Position numbers and translations under genes: made by a program. From positions 1 to 64,000 of the forward strand of contig DATGLG010000067.1 of NCBI GenBank assembly GCA_035294245.1: a stretch of DNA of 64,000 nucleotides, in the 5' to 3' direction. Shown here piece after piece: positions 44,972 to 53,557 of this stretch (position 1 is its first letter; every line of letters begins with the position of its first letter). The notes beneath the pieces were generated by a model. The model made no database searches. It was given only the letters and a program-made list of their open reading frames with translations, and was not told the origin of the DNA. The DNA is from DATGLG01 sp035294245 (lineage in GTDB: Bacteria; Pseudomonadota; Alphaproteobacteria; JACZXZ01).

Positions 44972-47164
44972 CTACCCCTTTGCCTTGAACAGCCCGCCAC
45001 CGAAATGCCGATCGCGGCCCAGCAGCAGGGGACCCGCCACGGCAGAGCGAAATATGAGCTGAGCGCGACCAAACAGCCCCAAACCTCGCTTGCCAAAGAC
45101 TTCGGGAACCTCGATACGCGGCTGCGGAAAGCCGGCGCGCAAGCACTCAGCAAGAAGATTGGCTGCGAGCGCCGCAGCGGCATCGCCAAGTTTCGCATGT
45201 CGGGTGACGCGATAGGGCGTCACGCTCTTCCATATCAGCGATGGCATGAATAGCGGATCATCGGACTGTTCGACAGTGGTGAGGGCAAGAGCAAGCTTCC
45301 CGGCCGGCCCGGCGCACAACTCCCGAAAATCTTCGAGAGCATCCCCGAGCAAAGGAAGATGCCGCTCACGCTCAGGATTCGAAGCATCGCGGTGCGCGAG
45401 AATATGCGGCGCTACGATCAGCAATCGCTTGCGGGGCGCGTCGAATATGAACGCAAGATGCTCATGGCGACCGGAACGCAACGGTGCCCCATCAGCCGCG
45501 TGGCCGGTAAAGAAAGCGGGCAGCGCCTCGCGCCCGATTTTCTCCTGCACGCGCGCCATGACAGCGCGGCGCAAGGCGCGGGCGAGCGCAAGCGGCTCGG
45601 CCTGATCCGTCAATCCATCCGTGATGACGAAAGCAAATATGCCTTCCGTGCGCCGGACCGGCGCCATTAAGCCGAGTCCCAGGTAACGGCCGTCACCGAT
45701 CAGAAGCGGACCTCGGATGACTTGCGCGAAATCCACTTCCACATGCCAGAGCCGCTCCTTGGCGAAGCGCGTTCCCTTCGCAAAGGCTTCCGCCCGCCGC
45801 CCCTTGCCCTCGAACGGCTCGCGCTGGACCCGGATCGCTTGCGCCCGCGCATCGGTACCCACATGGCGCAGTGCCTGCCGCACCGCAGCTGCCGCTGCCG
45901 CATTCTCTCTCGCGCGCTCAGTGCCGCCTTTTGCCTCTTCGCGCATCCGGCGCGGATCGATGCGACGGCGCGCGGCGCGCTCCGGCAGGGCCGCAGGGGT
46001 GACAGTCCGCCATAGGCGCGCCGACGCTGTATCTTCCACGCCGTAGTGTTTGAGCATCGTGCGATCGGCCGCCGGGACCAGTTCGATGATTTCTCCCGTC
46101 TCTTTATCGCTTCCGATCGCAAGGCCCGAAATCGCCCAGGCGACATCGCCGGTGCTGATGGGACAATCCGGCGGGACCGTGACGAGAAGACGCCGGATCG
46201 AGCGTTCCGCTTGCGCATGACCTATGGATGGCAAGGGTGTGATGCGGATACGCCGCGCCTTGTCGGCTTCATTCGCATTGCGACCGACGAAGATTTTGTC
46301 GATCCAGATTTCGCGCTTCGGGTCTTCGCGGCACCAGGTGGAAGCTTTCAGTCGCGCAACGGCCAAATCCCTGATCTTTTCCTCCAACGCGACAATGCGG
46401 TCAAAAGGCTGAGGCGCAAAAGCACCGCCCTTTCTGATATCGAACAGAAGAAAGGTCGAAGGACTGTTATAGGGAACGGGCTTGAAATTCGGTTTCGGTG
46501 CCTGGACGAACAGCAGGCTCGCCTTCTTGCCCTGCCCGATCTTCTTGAACCGTCCGCGCGTCTTGTTGAACCGTTCCGTCAGGCTCGCCAGCGAACCAGG
46601 ATGAGGACATAACAGCGCTTCGCCATCGCCACTCCCGTTGGGGCTCCACCGAACGCCGCCATGCGCGCGAAGTCGTGCTTCGGCTTCCGTTTCATCGGTC
46701 AAAATCTCGCCGAACGCCCAAGCCATGTCGACGCCACGGCCGAGTTGATAAAGTTCGTCCGCTATCTGGCAGATCGTTCGCGCATGGCGTTCGGCATCCG
46801 CGCCGTCCTCGAACGTCCAGGCGTAAATCAACGGAACAGCAGCATTGAATAGGTACGGCCGGATGTTCTTGGCCGTCCGTATCTTGCCAATCCGGGCGAG
46901 ATCGCCGCCCACCGCGTCGAGATCGTTGTTCGGAACAAAATTCTTGAAGGGCCGTCCCGCATAAGCCGATGGTGCCGCGATGATCGGAGCATCCACGCCT
47001 TCGAGCCACTTCAACGCTTTCACCACTTCGTCAGACAGCTTTCCCCCGCGCGCAGCACCGGCAACCAGAGCCTGGAACAGCCGCGCGGGCGACGGCGGCC
47101 AGTCGCCGCTGCCGTGATAGCGATCGTCATGGAAGCGAACAGAGATAAGAAGGGCCCTGGCCAC
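44972..47164 (-). CDS. csb2: Csb2 (Cas5-Cas6 fusion, GSU0054 family)
   Basis: The 730-residue protein opens LLISVRFHDDRYHGSGDWPPSPARLFQALVAGAA, the signature of Csb2. The N-terminal half is the Cas5-like subunit that caps the crRNA 5' handle. The C-terminal part ends with glycine-rich loops (GKRGLGLFGRAQLIF, GPLLLGRDRHFGGGLF) like those of Cas6 proteins that process pre-crRNA. The start is GTG (47162-47164) right after the csb1 stop, with GAGGAG upstream. It seems longer than the 450-550 residues I remember for the family; the middle (about 300-480) is rich in Arg and Ala. Confidence 0.92.
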   Translation of the reverse strand: MARALLISVRFHDDRYHGSGDWPPSPARLFQALVAGAARGGKLSDEVVKALKWLEGVDAPIIAAPSAYAGRPFKNFVPNNDLDAVGGDLARIGKIRTAKNIRPYLFNAAVPLIYAWTFEDGADAERHARTICQIADELYQLGRGVDMAWAFGEILTDETEAEARLRAHGGVRWSPNGSGDGEALLCPHPGSLASLTERFNKTRGRFKKIGQGKKASLLFVQAPKPNFKPVPYNSPSTFLLFDIRKGGAFAPQPFDRIVALEEKIRDLAVARLKASTWCREDPKREIWIDKIFVGRNANEADKARRIRITPLPSIGHAQAERSIRRLLVTVPPDCPISTGDVAWAISGLAIGSDKETGEIIELVPAADRTMLKHYGVEDTASARLWRTVTPAALPERAARRRIDPRRMREEAKGGTERARENAAAAAAVRQALRHVGTDARAQAIRVQREPFEGKGRRAEAFAKGTRFAKERLWHVEVDFAQVIRGPLLIGDGRYLGLGLMAPVRRTEGIFAFVITDGLTDQAEPLALARALRRAVMARVQEKIGREALPAFFTGHAADGAPLRSGRHEHLAFIFDAPRKRLLIVAPHILAHRDASNPERERHLPLLGDALEDFRELCAGPAGKLALALTTVEQSDDPLFMPSLIWKSVTPYRVTRHAKLGDAAAALAANLLAECLRAGFPQPRIEVPEVFGKRGLGLFGRAQLIFRSAVAGPLLLGRDRHFGGGLFKAKG

Positions 47165-47167
47165 CTC

Positions 47168-48328
47168 CTACTCCTCCTCGTCCTCTTCCTTCTTGGCCAG
47201 GAGTTTCTTCGCTTCTTTCAGATCGAAGGCGTACGACAGCTCCGTTGGCCATTTCGACTTGAATGGCACAACTGCACCCTTCGCATAGTCGAGCAGAAGC
47301 TCTCTTGCTGATGATAGCTCAATGGGCACGGGATCACCTCGCCGCGGCACAGCAAACCAACGATCCTCTTTGTCGGCGAACCGCAAATGGCAGCCCTCGC
47401 GCAGAAAAAGCTCAATATCGGCGGTCGCGGCGAGTAGTGACAAGCCTAACAGGTAGCGTCGGATTTCCTGCGACTTCTCTTCCGTTGCACCACGTATATC
47501 GCGCAAGGCAACGAGATTAACCGTAATGGCGCGCTCAATAGTGCCTTTCACAACGACTCCTCCGAGAACGCGACGTTCGGGATTCGGCGTGCCATCGCGA
47601 AATTCCGGCATCTGTCTGGCAGCGGCTTGGCTCACCTTCCGGAAGGTTGCCGGAGCATCGGCAAACCCCTTTTCAGAAAGTCTGGTCTTCTTGGCCTTTG
47701 CTTCTTTTCTTAGTTCTGCTTGCTGCTCCTCGCTCAGTACCTTCCAGATCGAATTGAATTGAGCGGCGGCGTAGAGCGGGTCCACGTCCCATGCACGAAC
47801 AATCGAACGGATAAGCCGCCGACGCTTTTCTCCAGATCCACCGCGCGAATCCCAAACGCCGAAAAGGAGTGAGGTCGGCGCTAGGCTGCACAGAGGACCA
47901 GCATCTCCGTGACGTTTCAACGCCAAATAAGCTTTTGTGATGATCGGCGCCAATTTCGGGCATGAATAGACAACCGCGTCTGCGCTTCGATGCGCGAGAT
48001 CAAAAATTGACCTTCGCTCTACGTACTCTTTTCCGTCGTCATCATCCTTATGCAGGTCGATTGTAATTTGTGGCACGAGCGCCGCGTAAGGTTCACACGT
48101 AAAGATCGGCTCCATCCGGTTGGCCTGGCTGCCGACGCTGTCGATGGTCGCGACCTTCGTGCCGTCCGACAGCGTATCGATGTTGTAGCCGATATCGGCA
48201 TAGGTCGGCGGGAAGATCACACCGCTCTCGCCTTCGACCGGCAGGAGCTTCTGCTTGCAGGTTAGCGCGACAGGACCATTTTTGTTATCGGCCCAGTCGT
48301 TGATGGCTTCAGCCGTGAGCGTTGTCAT
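47168..48328 (-). CDS. csb1: Csb1 (Cas7, GSU0053 family)
   Basis: A 386-residue backbone subunit of the type I-G Cascade. Recognisable Csb1 features are VIFPPTYADIGYNIDTLSDGTKVATIDSVGSQANRMEPIF near the N-terminus, the block APTSLLFGVWDSRGGSGEKRRRLIRSIVRAWDV, and RVLGGVVVKGTIERAITVNLVALRDIRG. Its ATG overlaps the csb3 stop by four bases (ATGA). The C-terminus is strongly charged (Lys/Glu). Several copies bind along the crRNA spacer. Confidence 0.95.
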   Translation of the reverse strand: MTTLTAEAINDWADNKNGPVALTCKQKLLPVEGESGVIFPPTYADIGYNIDTLSDGTKVATIDSVGSQANRMEPIFTCEPYAALVPQITIDLHKDDDDGKEYVERRSIFDLAHRSADAVVYSCPKLAPIITKAYLALKRHGDAGPLCSLAPTSLLFGVWDSRGGSGEKRRRLIRSIVRAWDVDPLYAAAQFNSIWKVLSEEQQAELRKEAKAKKTRLSEKGFADAPATFRKVSQAAARQMPEFRDGTPNPERRVLGGVVVKGTIERAITVNLVALRDIRGATEEKSQEIRRYLLGLSLLAATADIELFLREGCHLRFADKEDRWFAVPRRGDPVPIELSSARELLLDYAKGAVVPFKSKWPTELSYAFDLKEAKKLLAKKEEDEEE

Positions 48329-49236
48329 GTGCTTGGCTCCTCCTGAGCGAAAGTGACGACCTTGTTTTTGCCGGATAAATTTAGTTCAAAGCGAAATCGC
48401 CTCAGTGGAATGGCCGGCAGCGTGCCCGCAAACGCGGGGCGCGCCAATAACAGCGGTAGGTTCATACCCCAAGCGGCGTATCGAGCTTGACGAAGCCCGA
48501 ATTCGTCCGGGCGGGCGTTTTCCAATCCCCAAGCGGTGAGAAATTCGACGACGGGAGAGGCTTCGATGGCATGCTTGTGTTCGTTCGGCGAATACCCGGC
48601 ATCAATGGCAGTCCACGCTCCGCGTGGGTCGAAATTGAAGCTGCCGCCCATCGGCGTCAGCGCATCGAACGGCGCATTGACGAGCGCCGCGCGATCTTCT
48701 TCCCATAGCTGCCGCACGCCCTTCAGCATCGCGCGCGCGATGGCGTCGGCTGACCGATTGCCGGCATAAAGCTTGAAGCTCTCGCGGCTCGACCCATCCG
48801 CCCAATGATCGAGTTCGACAACCGGCCTGTTCCCGCCGCCGAATTTGATAGGCAAGGCCATTCGGTCGCCTGCCTTCGCGGGAAAGGTAATGGACAAATC
48901 CAGCGGCGGCACTTGGCTGGCTGACGCGACATCGCCCATGTCATCGTCACCTTCGACATCTTCATCCCCGCCAGTTTCACCCTTCTTAGGTGGCGGATCG
49001 GTGTAACCGATTGGGCCCCATCGGTTCGGCTCTGCTTCGGCCAAGAACTCCAGCGCTGCCTCGAATGGATTCCGTTCTCCTGTGGCACGGAGCGCGAAGC
49101 GGGTGTTCGAGTCTTTGGACCAATCGAAGCCGCCCGCGACGCCGCCCAGCAGAATGTCAGCCGCCTCCATGAAGCCCAGACAGGCAAAGACCTGGCCGGG
49201 ATTGAGCAGATCGACCGGGATCGAGGCTTCAGCCAT
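48325..49236 (-). CDS. csb3: Csb3 (Cas8-like large subunit, GSU0052 family)
   Basis: A 303-residue protein in the position of the Cas8-type subunit of type I-G loci. Family-like features are the N-terminal VDLLNPGQVFACLGFMEAADILLGGVAGGFDW and the central FNFDPRGAWTAIDAGYSPNEHKH, then VVEFLTAWGLENARP. It probably recognises the PAM and recruits Cas3. The ATG shares one base with the cas3 stop (TGATG), so translation is coupled. The assignment rests on gene order plus these blocks. Confidence 0.88.
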   Translation of the reverse strand: MAEASIPVDLLNPGQVFACLGFMEAADILLGGVAGGFDWSKDSNTRFALRATGERNPFEAALEFLAEAEPNRWGPIGYTDPPPKKGETGGDEDVEGDDDMGDVASASQVPPLDLSITFPAKAGDRMALPIKFGGGNRPVVELDHWADGSSRESFKLYAGNRSADAIARAMLKGVRQLWEEDRAALVNAPFDALTPMGGSFNFDPRGAWTAIDAGYSPNEHKHAIEASPVVEFLTAWGLENARPDEFGLRQARYAAWGMNLPLLLARPAFAGTLPAIPLRRFRFELNLSGKNKVVTFAQEEPST

Positions 49237-52106
49237 CACTTTCCCTCCCCACGTAAAGCGCCCAGGCCTTCACCTTTATCGTTGTCGCGCGAGGCCTGCT
49301 GGTCGGCAGCGCGCAGCAGCGCCTCCCACCAGGCGAGACCCCAAGGCCCCCACCGCTTCTGAAGCCTCGCGAATCGCAATGCGACTTCGCAGGCGCGCTC
49401 TTGGAGCGCGGAAGGCGGCGCGTCCTCGCAGCTACGCGTTTCGATCACCGGTCGCGCCTGCCCGTGATGGGCGGCAATGAGATGCAGTATGAGATCGCGC
49501 CACTCGGCGGGCAAAGCCTGAAATCTGGGATGCGCCTCCGCAAAGGGCAGCGAACCGAACTCGTGCCGATAGCCATCCAGGATCGTCTGATCGATTGGAC
49601 CGCGCGTCTTGGCAAAAATCTTGTAAGCGCCCGTCTCGTCTTTCTCGCGCCGCGCGTGGAACGCCCGCTGCCAGCGCGATGCTTTCTTACCTTCGTCATG
49701 CAGGAGCGCGGCGACCGCCAATGCTTCGGCGGCGTGGCCGGAAAGGCCGATCCTTTCGGCGATACGGCGGGCCTTCTGCTCAGCCCAATTCTGGTGCTCG
49801 GCAAGCTCCTGCGGCCGTGAGACGGAGCGAGCATCCTCCGACTGCGCGGCACTCTTATAATGTTCGACGACGAGCCATTCCACAGGCTGACCCTCTGGGT
49901 CACGCTTCAAGACAAAGTCGTCCTCGAAATGCCAATCATCCTCTTTTTTCTCGTCAGCCTCTGATGTCACCCGCCGCACCCGGAACTTGGCTTCTTTGCT
50001 CCAGGCCTCGTCCGCGTCCGCTGTGGGGAAAACATCATTGCCTTTGGGGTCGAGCATGCCGTCTGTCAGACCGCCGAAGCGCGCATCTACTATGAGAAGC
50101 TTTTCGGCGAGGTCCCGGTAAATGTCATTTCTCGCGCCTTTGCGCGGTTCGGCCAATTCCTTGAGGGTAAAACACCGCACATTACTGCCATCGGGTAAAA
50201 GAACAAAGATGACGACATCGTCGCCCCGCAACGGCTTCGTCTTTGGTACGGTGGGCAGTGGCTCACCGAGCTCTGTATCGGCAGGCCCGGTGTCAGGTAT
50301 TTTTGCGACGGCGCCGATTTGCTCCTCAGAGGCGCTTGCTTTGCGCTTGAGTTCCTTGGCACGACCCTGCAGCCAGTCGGCCACGCGATCGGTTTCCGTC
50401 TCGAGCTTTTCGCTCTCATGCGGCGACGCTGCTTCGAAGAACGCCTCGATCTCTCTCCTCTCAGCCGAGGTTCGCGGCCAGTCGGCAGCTCCCTCACGCA
50501 CGGGCAAGTGAGTGCGCCAGATCACGGTGGTCTGGGAATCCTCCTCAGCCCAGCCGCGCAACCAGGGCGCAACTTGAGGACGTCCGGTGTGCTGTTCGAG
50601 CGAGGTCATCGACCAGGCATCAACCAGCGCGCGTGTCAACGCCGGGCGCAATGGTTCGGGCGTTGTCGCTTCCTCGATTTTCTTGCGGAGCGCTTCGTCG
50701 GTGTCGGCGCGCAGCTTCAGATCACGTAATGCACTGGGGCTTGCGTCTCGTCCGTTTTCTACGACCGGTAGCTCTTCAAGTACTGCAAGGGACCGAAAAC
50801 TGACCGCTTGGCGTTTTTCCTTGTCCGTCGGTGCTTCCGGCTTCTTCGGCTTCGGCTCGTCGCCGTGAATGACAACGATCCTTGCATCTCCTTTGCCACG
50901 GCGGTTCACCCTGCCCAGGCGCTGCACCATCCGCTCCCAGGGAACGAGATCGCAAACCATGTGATCCGCATCGAGATCGATACCCACTTCGCCGGCGGAC
51001 GTTGCGATCAGGAATGCCGGCTTTGCCGGCGTCGGCGAGCCCGCGAGAAAGCCATGACGTTGCAGCCATGCTTTCGCATTCTCGCGCTCCTTTATGCGCC
51101 GCGCGCCGACAAGCAGCTCCGCCTCCGCTCTTGGCTCGGCACTCTTCGCATCGGGCTCGGAGAACTCATCGAGCTTCACCTTCGCTTTTTCCGCGGCCTC
51201 ACGGCTGTCGCAGTAGACAAGGCACCGGACCGGCCTTTGCCCTCCCTCAGAAATTTCCCACGCCTGCCGCGCCATCGCCTCGGCGAGAACACTCTTCTCA
51301 TCGACAATCTTGACGAGGTTGAGAGTTTTTTTCGCTGAGAGGCGCTCTTCGACGATCCGGTCGGGTCGATCGTCTTCTTCGAGCGAAAAGACATCGGCCG
51401 TGACCTCGCCATTCGATATTGGCTGCGCGCGGCCAGTCGCCGACAGCGACAACAACTTGAATGGCGGGATGAGCGAGGCATCGCCGTTGCCCAAGGCCCC
51501 AAACTCTTTCACCCCATTCGCGATCCGACTGAGCAATGCCTCGAATGGCGGAACGAGGTGCGCTTCGTCGAGAACGATCAACGTATCGGCGCCGAGAAAA
51601 CCCGCGTGATAGGGCCGCATCTTGCGCGAGAGGCCGTAGCCCTCGAACAGGAGCCGTGAGCCAATCATGTCGACTGTTCCGACGATGATCGCTGGGGTCG
51701 TGGGATCATCGAGCCATTCGCGGTTGTCGACATGCGCGCCGCGCAGTGTGGAAATTGGGAGACGGCCTTCGTTTAGGCCAAGCAAAGTCTTCAGATGCTT
51801 GGCATCACCTTCCAGAGCGTTGCGGAGCCTCCCCGCCTCTTCCGTCGCCTGGTCGACCACGGCTCGCCGATCGACGACGTAGATCAGCCGGCGTGGGAGG
51901 GCCTTGAGTATATCTTCATTGGCAAGAGCTCGGGCGATCAGCCAGATCGCCATCACCGAGGTCTTGCCGAGCCCGGTCGGTAGATCGAGCGCGTGCGGGA
52001 TAGCTCCTTCCACGAACAGACGAAACAACCGCCGCTGCCACCGCATGGGCGAATGGCCGGTAAGGCAGAAAAAATTGTCGTCGAATGATGGCGGGGCTGC
52101 ACTCAT
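49236..52106 (-). CDS. cas3: Cas3 helicase with C-terminal HD nuclease (type I-G)
   Basis: A 956-residue protein from the ATG at 52104-52106. The superfamily 2 helicase comes first: Walker A PTGLGKT (Lys48), DEAH box at 180-183 and motif VI QRLGRVNRRG. The HD nuclease follows at the C-terminus (LLHDEGKKASRW, His803-Asp804). Ordinary Cas3 has HD first; the reversed order is known for type I-U/I-G and confirms the subtype. It degrades target DNA after Cascade binding. The frame stays open upstream to 52190, but that extension lacks a proper ribosome site and overlaps the repeat-like element. Confidence 0.96.
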   Translation of the reverse strand: MSAAPPSFDDNFFCLTGHSPMRWQRRLFRLFVEGAIPHALDLPTGLGKTSVMAIWLIARALANEDILKALPRRLIYVVDRRAVVDQATEEAGRLRNALEGDAKHLKTLLGLNEGRLPISTLRGAHVDNREWLDDPTTPAIIVGTVDMIGSRLLFEGYGLSRKMRPYHAGFLGADTLIVLDEAHLVPPFEALLSRIANGVKEFGALGNGDASLIPPFKLLSLSATGRAQPISNGEVTADVFSLEEDDRPDRIVEERLSAKKTLNLVKIVDEKSVLAEAMARQAWEISEGGQRPVRCLVYCDSREAAEKAKVKLDEFSEPDAKSAEPRAEAELLVGARRIKERENAKAWLQRHGFLAGSPTPAKPAFLIATSAGEVGIDLDADHMVCDLVPWERMVQRLGRVNRRGKGDARIVVIHGDEPKPKKPEAPTDKEKRQAVSFRSLAVLEELPVVENGRDASPSALRDLKLRADTDEALRKKIEEATTPEPLRPALTRALVDAWSMTSLEQHTGRPQVAPWLRGWAEEDSQTTVIWRTHLPVREGAADWPRTSAERREIEAFFEAASPHESEKLETETDRVADWLQGRAKELKRKASASEEQIGAVAKIPDTGPADTELGEPLPTVPKTKPLRGDDVVIFVLLPDGSNVRCFTLKELAEPRKGARNDIYRDLAEKLLIVDARFGGLTDGMLDPKGNDVFPTADADEAWSKEAKFRVRRVTSEADEKKEDDWHFEDDFVLKRDPEGQPVEWLVVEHYKSAAQSEDARSVSRPQELAEHQNWAEQKARRIAERIGLSGHAAEALAVAALLHDEGKKASRWQRAFHARREKDETGAYKIFAKTRGPIDQTILDGYRHEFGSLPFAEAHPRFQALPAEWRDLILHLIAAHHGQARPVIETRSCEDAPPSALQERACEVALRFARLQKRWGPWGLAWWEALLRAADQQASRDNDKGEGLGALRGEGK

Positions 52107-52564
52107 CCCTGCGACACGCCCAAATCGCGTTCCGAGCCCATAAATGCTTACGCTGGTATTTTGAAAGGTACCGGGCGGAAAACTGGGCAACCTCCGCAGC
52201 TTTCGCGCTGCGGCCTCATTGAAGTTTGCCCCCTAGAGGAGTTCTGAACTTCCCCCCGACTTTCGGCCCGGTCTCATAACGCAACATTGTGGCCTCTTTG
52301 CCGTCTCGGCCTTCAGATGAGCCCTGACATCTGTTCCTTGAAGCTCGCGTCTCTTAGCCGGGCATGATAGCCAACCCTGAAATGCAACTCAAGGTATATG
52401 GCATGCTAGGAAATACCACGGCCTGGATGCGGGACGAGCGGCTGGAGGCTCGGGTCTCTCGCGATTAGAGGATTCCGTTCGGGCACGCCACGCTCTCGCC
52501 GCGCGATCGAGGCTCGCGCTTACATGGCGCGCCGCGCCAGTCATCGATTAGGCTGAAACCGCTT
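52107..52564. other. Intergenic region upstream of cas3
   Basis: No protein gene is seen in 458 bases. For the cas operon (minus strand) a weak promoter can be drawn with TTTCAA and TTTATG 16 bases apart, at about 52160-52140. On the plus strand it holds the CRISPR-repeat-like element at 52190-52225. Further right is a second hairpin, CAGATG (52314-52319) with CATCTG (52328-52333), followed by TTCC and TTGAAGC (52338-52344), resembling the end of the repeat. The rest, up to the tRNA, shows nothing recognisable. Confidence 0.6.
52190..52225 (+). ncRNA. CRISPR-repeat-like element, candidate crRNA-like RNA
   Basis: This 36-base stretch aligns without gaps to the array repeat read in crRNA direction, matching 27 of 36 bases, including an unbroken 14-base run (CGGCCTCATTGAAG) at the 3' end. 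The stem is CCGCAGC / GCTGCGG where the array has CCGAGGC / GCCTCGG: four stem bases changed in compensating pairs, and the 6-base loop is TTTCGC instead of CATCGC. An outer pair GGGCAA (52185-52190) and TTGCCC (52226-52231) flanks it. It faces away from cas3, starting 84 bases upstream. Whether it is transcribed is unknown. Confidence 0.65.
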
Positions 52565-52651
52565 TGGTGCCCCCGGGGAGACTCGAACTCCCACGTCCTT
52601 GCGGACAACAGATTTTGAGTCTGCCGCGTCTACCGGTTCCGCCACAGGGGC
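52565..52651 (-). tRNA. tRNA-Leu (anticodon CAA)
   Basis: On the minus strand, 87 bases fold as a class II tRNA. Acceptor GCCCCTG pairs with CGGGGGC including one G-T pair; the anticodon stem GCAGA/TCTGT encloses loop CTCAAAA, anticodon CAA; there is a long variable arm TGTCCGCAAGGACG, T-loop TTCGAGT and encoded CCA. The CRISPR-Cas island lies immediately downstream of its 3' end, a classical integration point for mobile islands. No duplicated 3' tRNA end was found at the other border. Confidence 0.97.
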
Positions 52652-52913
52652 GCGCGCCGCTGCCGGCTCGCCTCGCGGGTCTCGCGCTCCCAACGCATCG
52701 GCGCCCGCCTTCGCGGGGACGGCAGCGCGGAGGAGCAAGCGCCCGAGCGGGCTTGGCGCGCCGCGGATCATAGCCGAGGTCCCGCAGGGGTCAATGGGAA
52801 TGGCAGCTCGGGAATGGCGGCCCGCGTCCATGGGCGCAATTGCCCTTGCCGCCCCCGCCTGCTAAACCCCCAGGCGCCCGGCGCTCTCCCCGATCTTGCG
52901 AAAAGGAGCTTGC

Positions 52914-53492
52914 GTGCTGCAACGCCTCTACGATTGGACCTTGGATCTGGCGGCGCGGCGGCACGCGATCTGGGTTCTCGCCGCAATCAGCTTCGTCGAA
53001 AGCTCGATCTTCCCCATCCCCCCCGACGTCCTGTTGATCCCGATGGTGCTTGCCGCACCCCGACGGGCTTGGCTCCTCGCCGGAACGGCGACCCTCGCCT
53101 CGGTCGCCGGCGGCTATCTCGGCTATGCGATCGGCTATTTCACCTTCGAGGCCATCGGCAGACCGATCCTGGAGTTCTATCAGGTGATGGACAAATACGA
53201 GGCGCTCAAGGCCTCCTTCGCCCAATGGGGCGCCTGGATCATCATTCTCAAGGGCATGACCCCCATCCCCTATAAGCTTGTCACCATCACCTGCGGCGCC
53301 CTCAAATTCGATCTCGCCACCTTCACCTTCGCCTCTCTGGTCTCGCGCAGCCTCCGCTTCTTCCTGGTGGCGGCCTTGCTCTGGCGCTTCGGCGAGCCGG
53401 TGCGCGGCTTCATCGAGCGGCGCCTGACCCTGCTCACCAGCCTCTTCGTCGTCGCCCTGGTCGGCGGCTTTGTCGCCCTGCGTTATCTGTGA
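52914..53492 (+). CDS. YqaA/DedA-like (SNARE-associated) membrane protein
   Basis: A 192-residue inner-membrane protein of the YqaA group in the DedA/VTT superfamily. It contains ISFVESSIFPIPPDVLLIPMVL (the conserved E-x(3-4)-P-x-P motif) and the central G-x-x-x-G-Y-x-x-G-Y helix, and IIILKGMTPIPYKLVTITCGALKF. GTG at 52914 is the likely start since AAGGAG lies six bases before it. Relatives affect lipid carrier recycling and membrane homeostasis; the exact substrate is unknown. It begins the conserved block with dsbB and coq7. Confidence 0.88.
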   Translation: MLQRLYDWTLDLAARRHAIWVLAAISFVESSIFPIPPDVLLIPMVLAAPRRAWLLAGTATLASVAGGYLGYAIGYFTFEAIGRPILEFYQVMDKYEALKASFAQWGAWIIILKGMTPIPYKLVTITCGALKFDLATFTFASLVSRSLRFFLVAALLWRFGEPVRGFIERRLTLLTSLFVVALVGGFVALRYL

Positions 53493-53557
53493 CACCATCA
53501 GACCAAGGTGATCGCGAGCCGGCGTCTTCCACCCCCTGACCTCCGACATTGGCCTCC

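Noticed and set aside
43281..45062. 593-codon open frame antisense to the cas4-cas1 gene
   Set aside because: Compositionally Arg-rich, no motif and no ribosome site; the opposite strand encodes Cas4-Cas1.
52107..52190. Longer cas3 start using TTG at 52188-52190
   Set aside because: The GGAGG lies directly against the TTG with no spacing, the extra 28 residues have no family similarity, and they would run into the repeat-like element. The ATG at 52104-52106 gives the usual N-terminus.
52185..52231. Pseudo-spacer targeting the cas3 promoter through a TTGCCC seed
   Set aside because: Only six bases match on the minus strand at 52190 and the preceding bases do not look like a TTN-type PAM; too weak to claim.
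52284..52324. Another possible repeat-like sequence containing CTCGGCCTT
   Set aside because: Only about half of the positions match, a gap is needed in the handle and no proper stem forms; compatible with chance.
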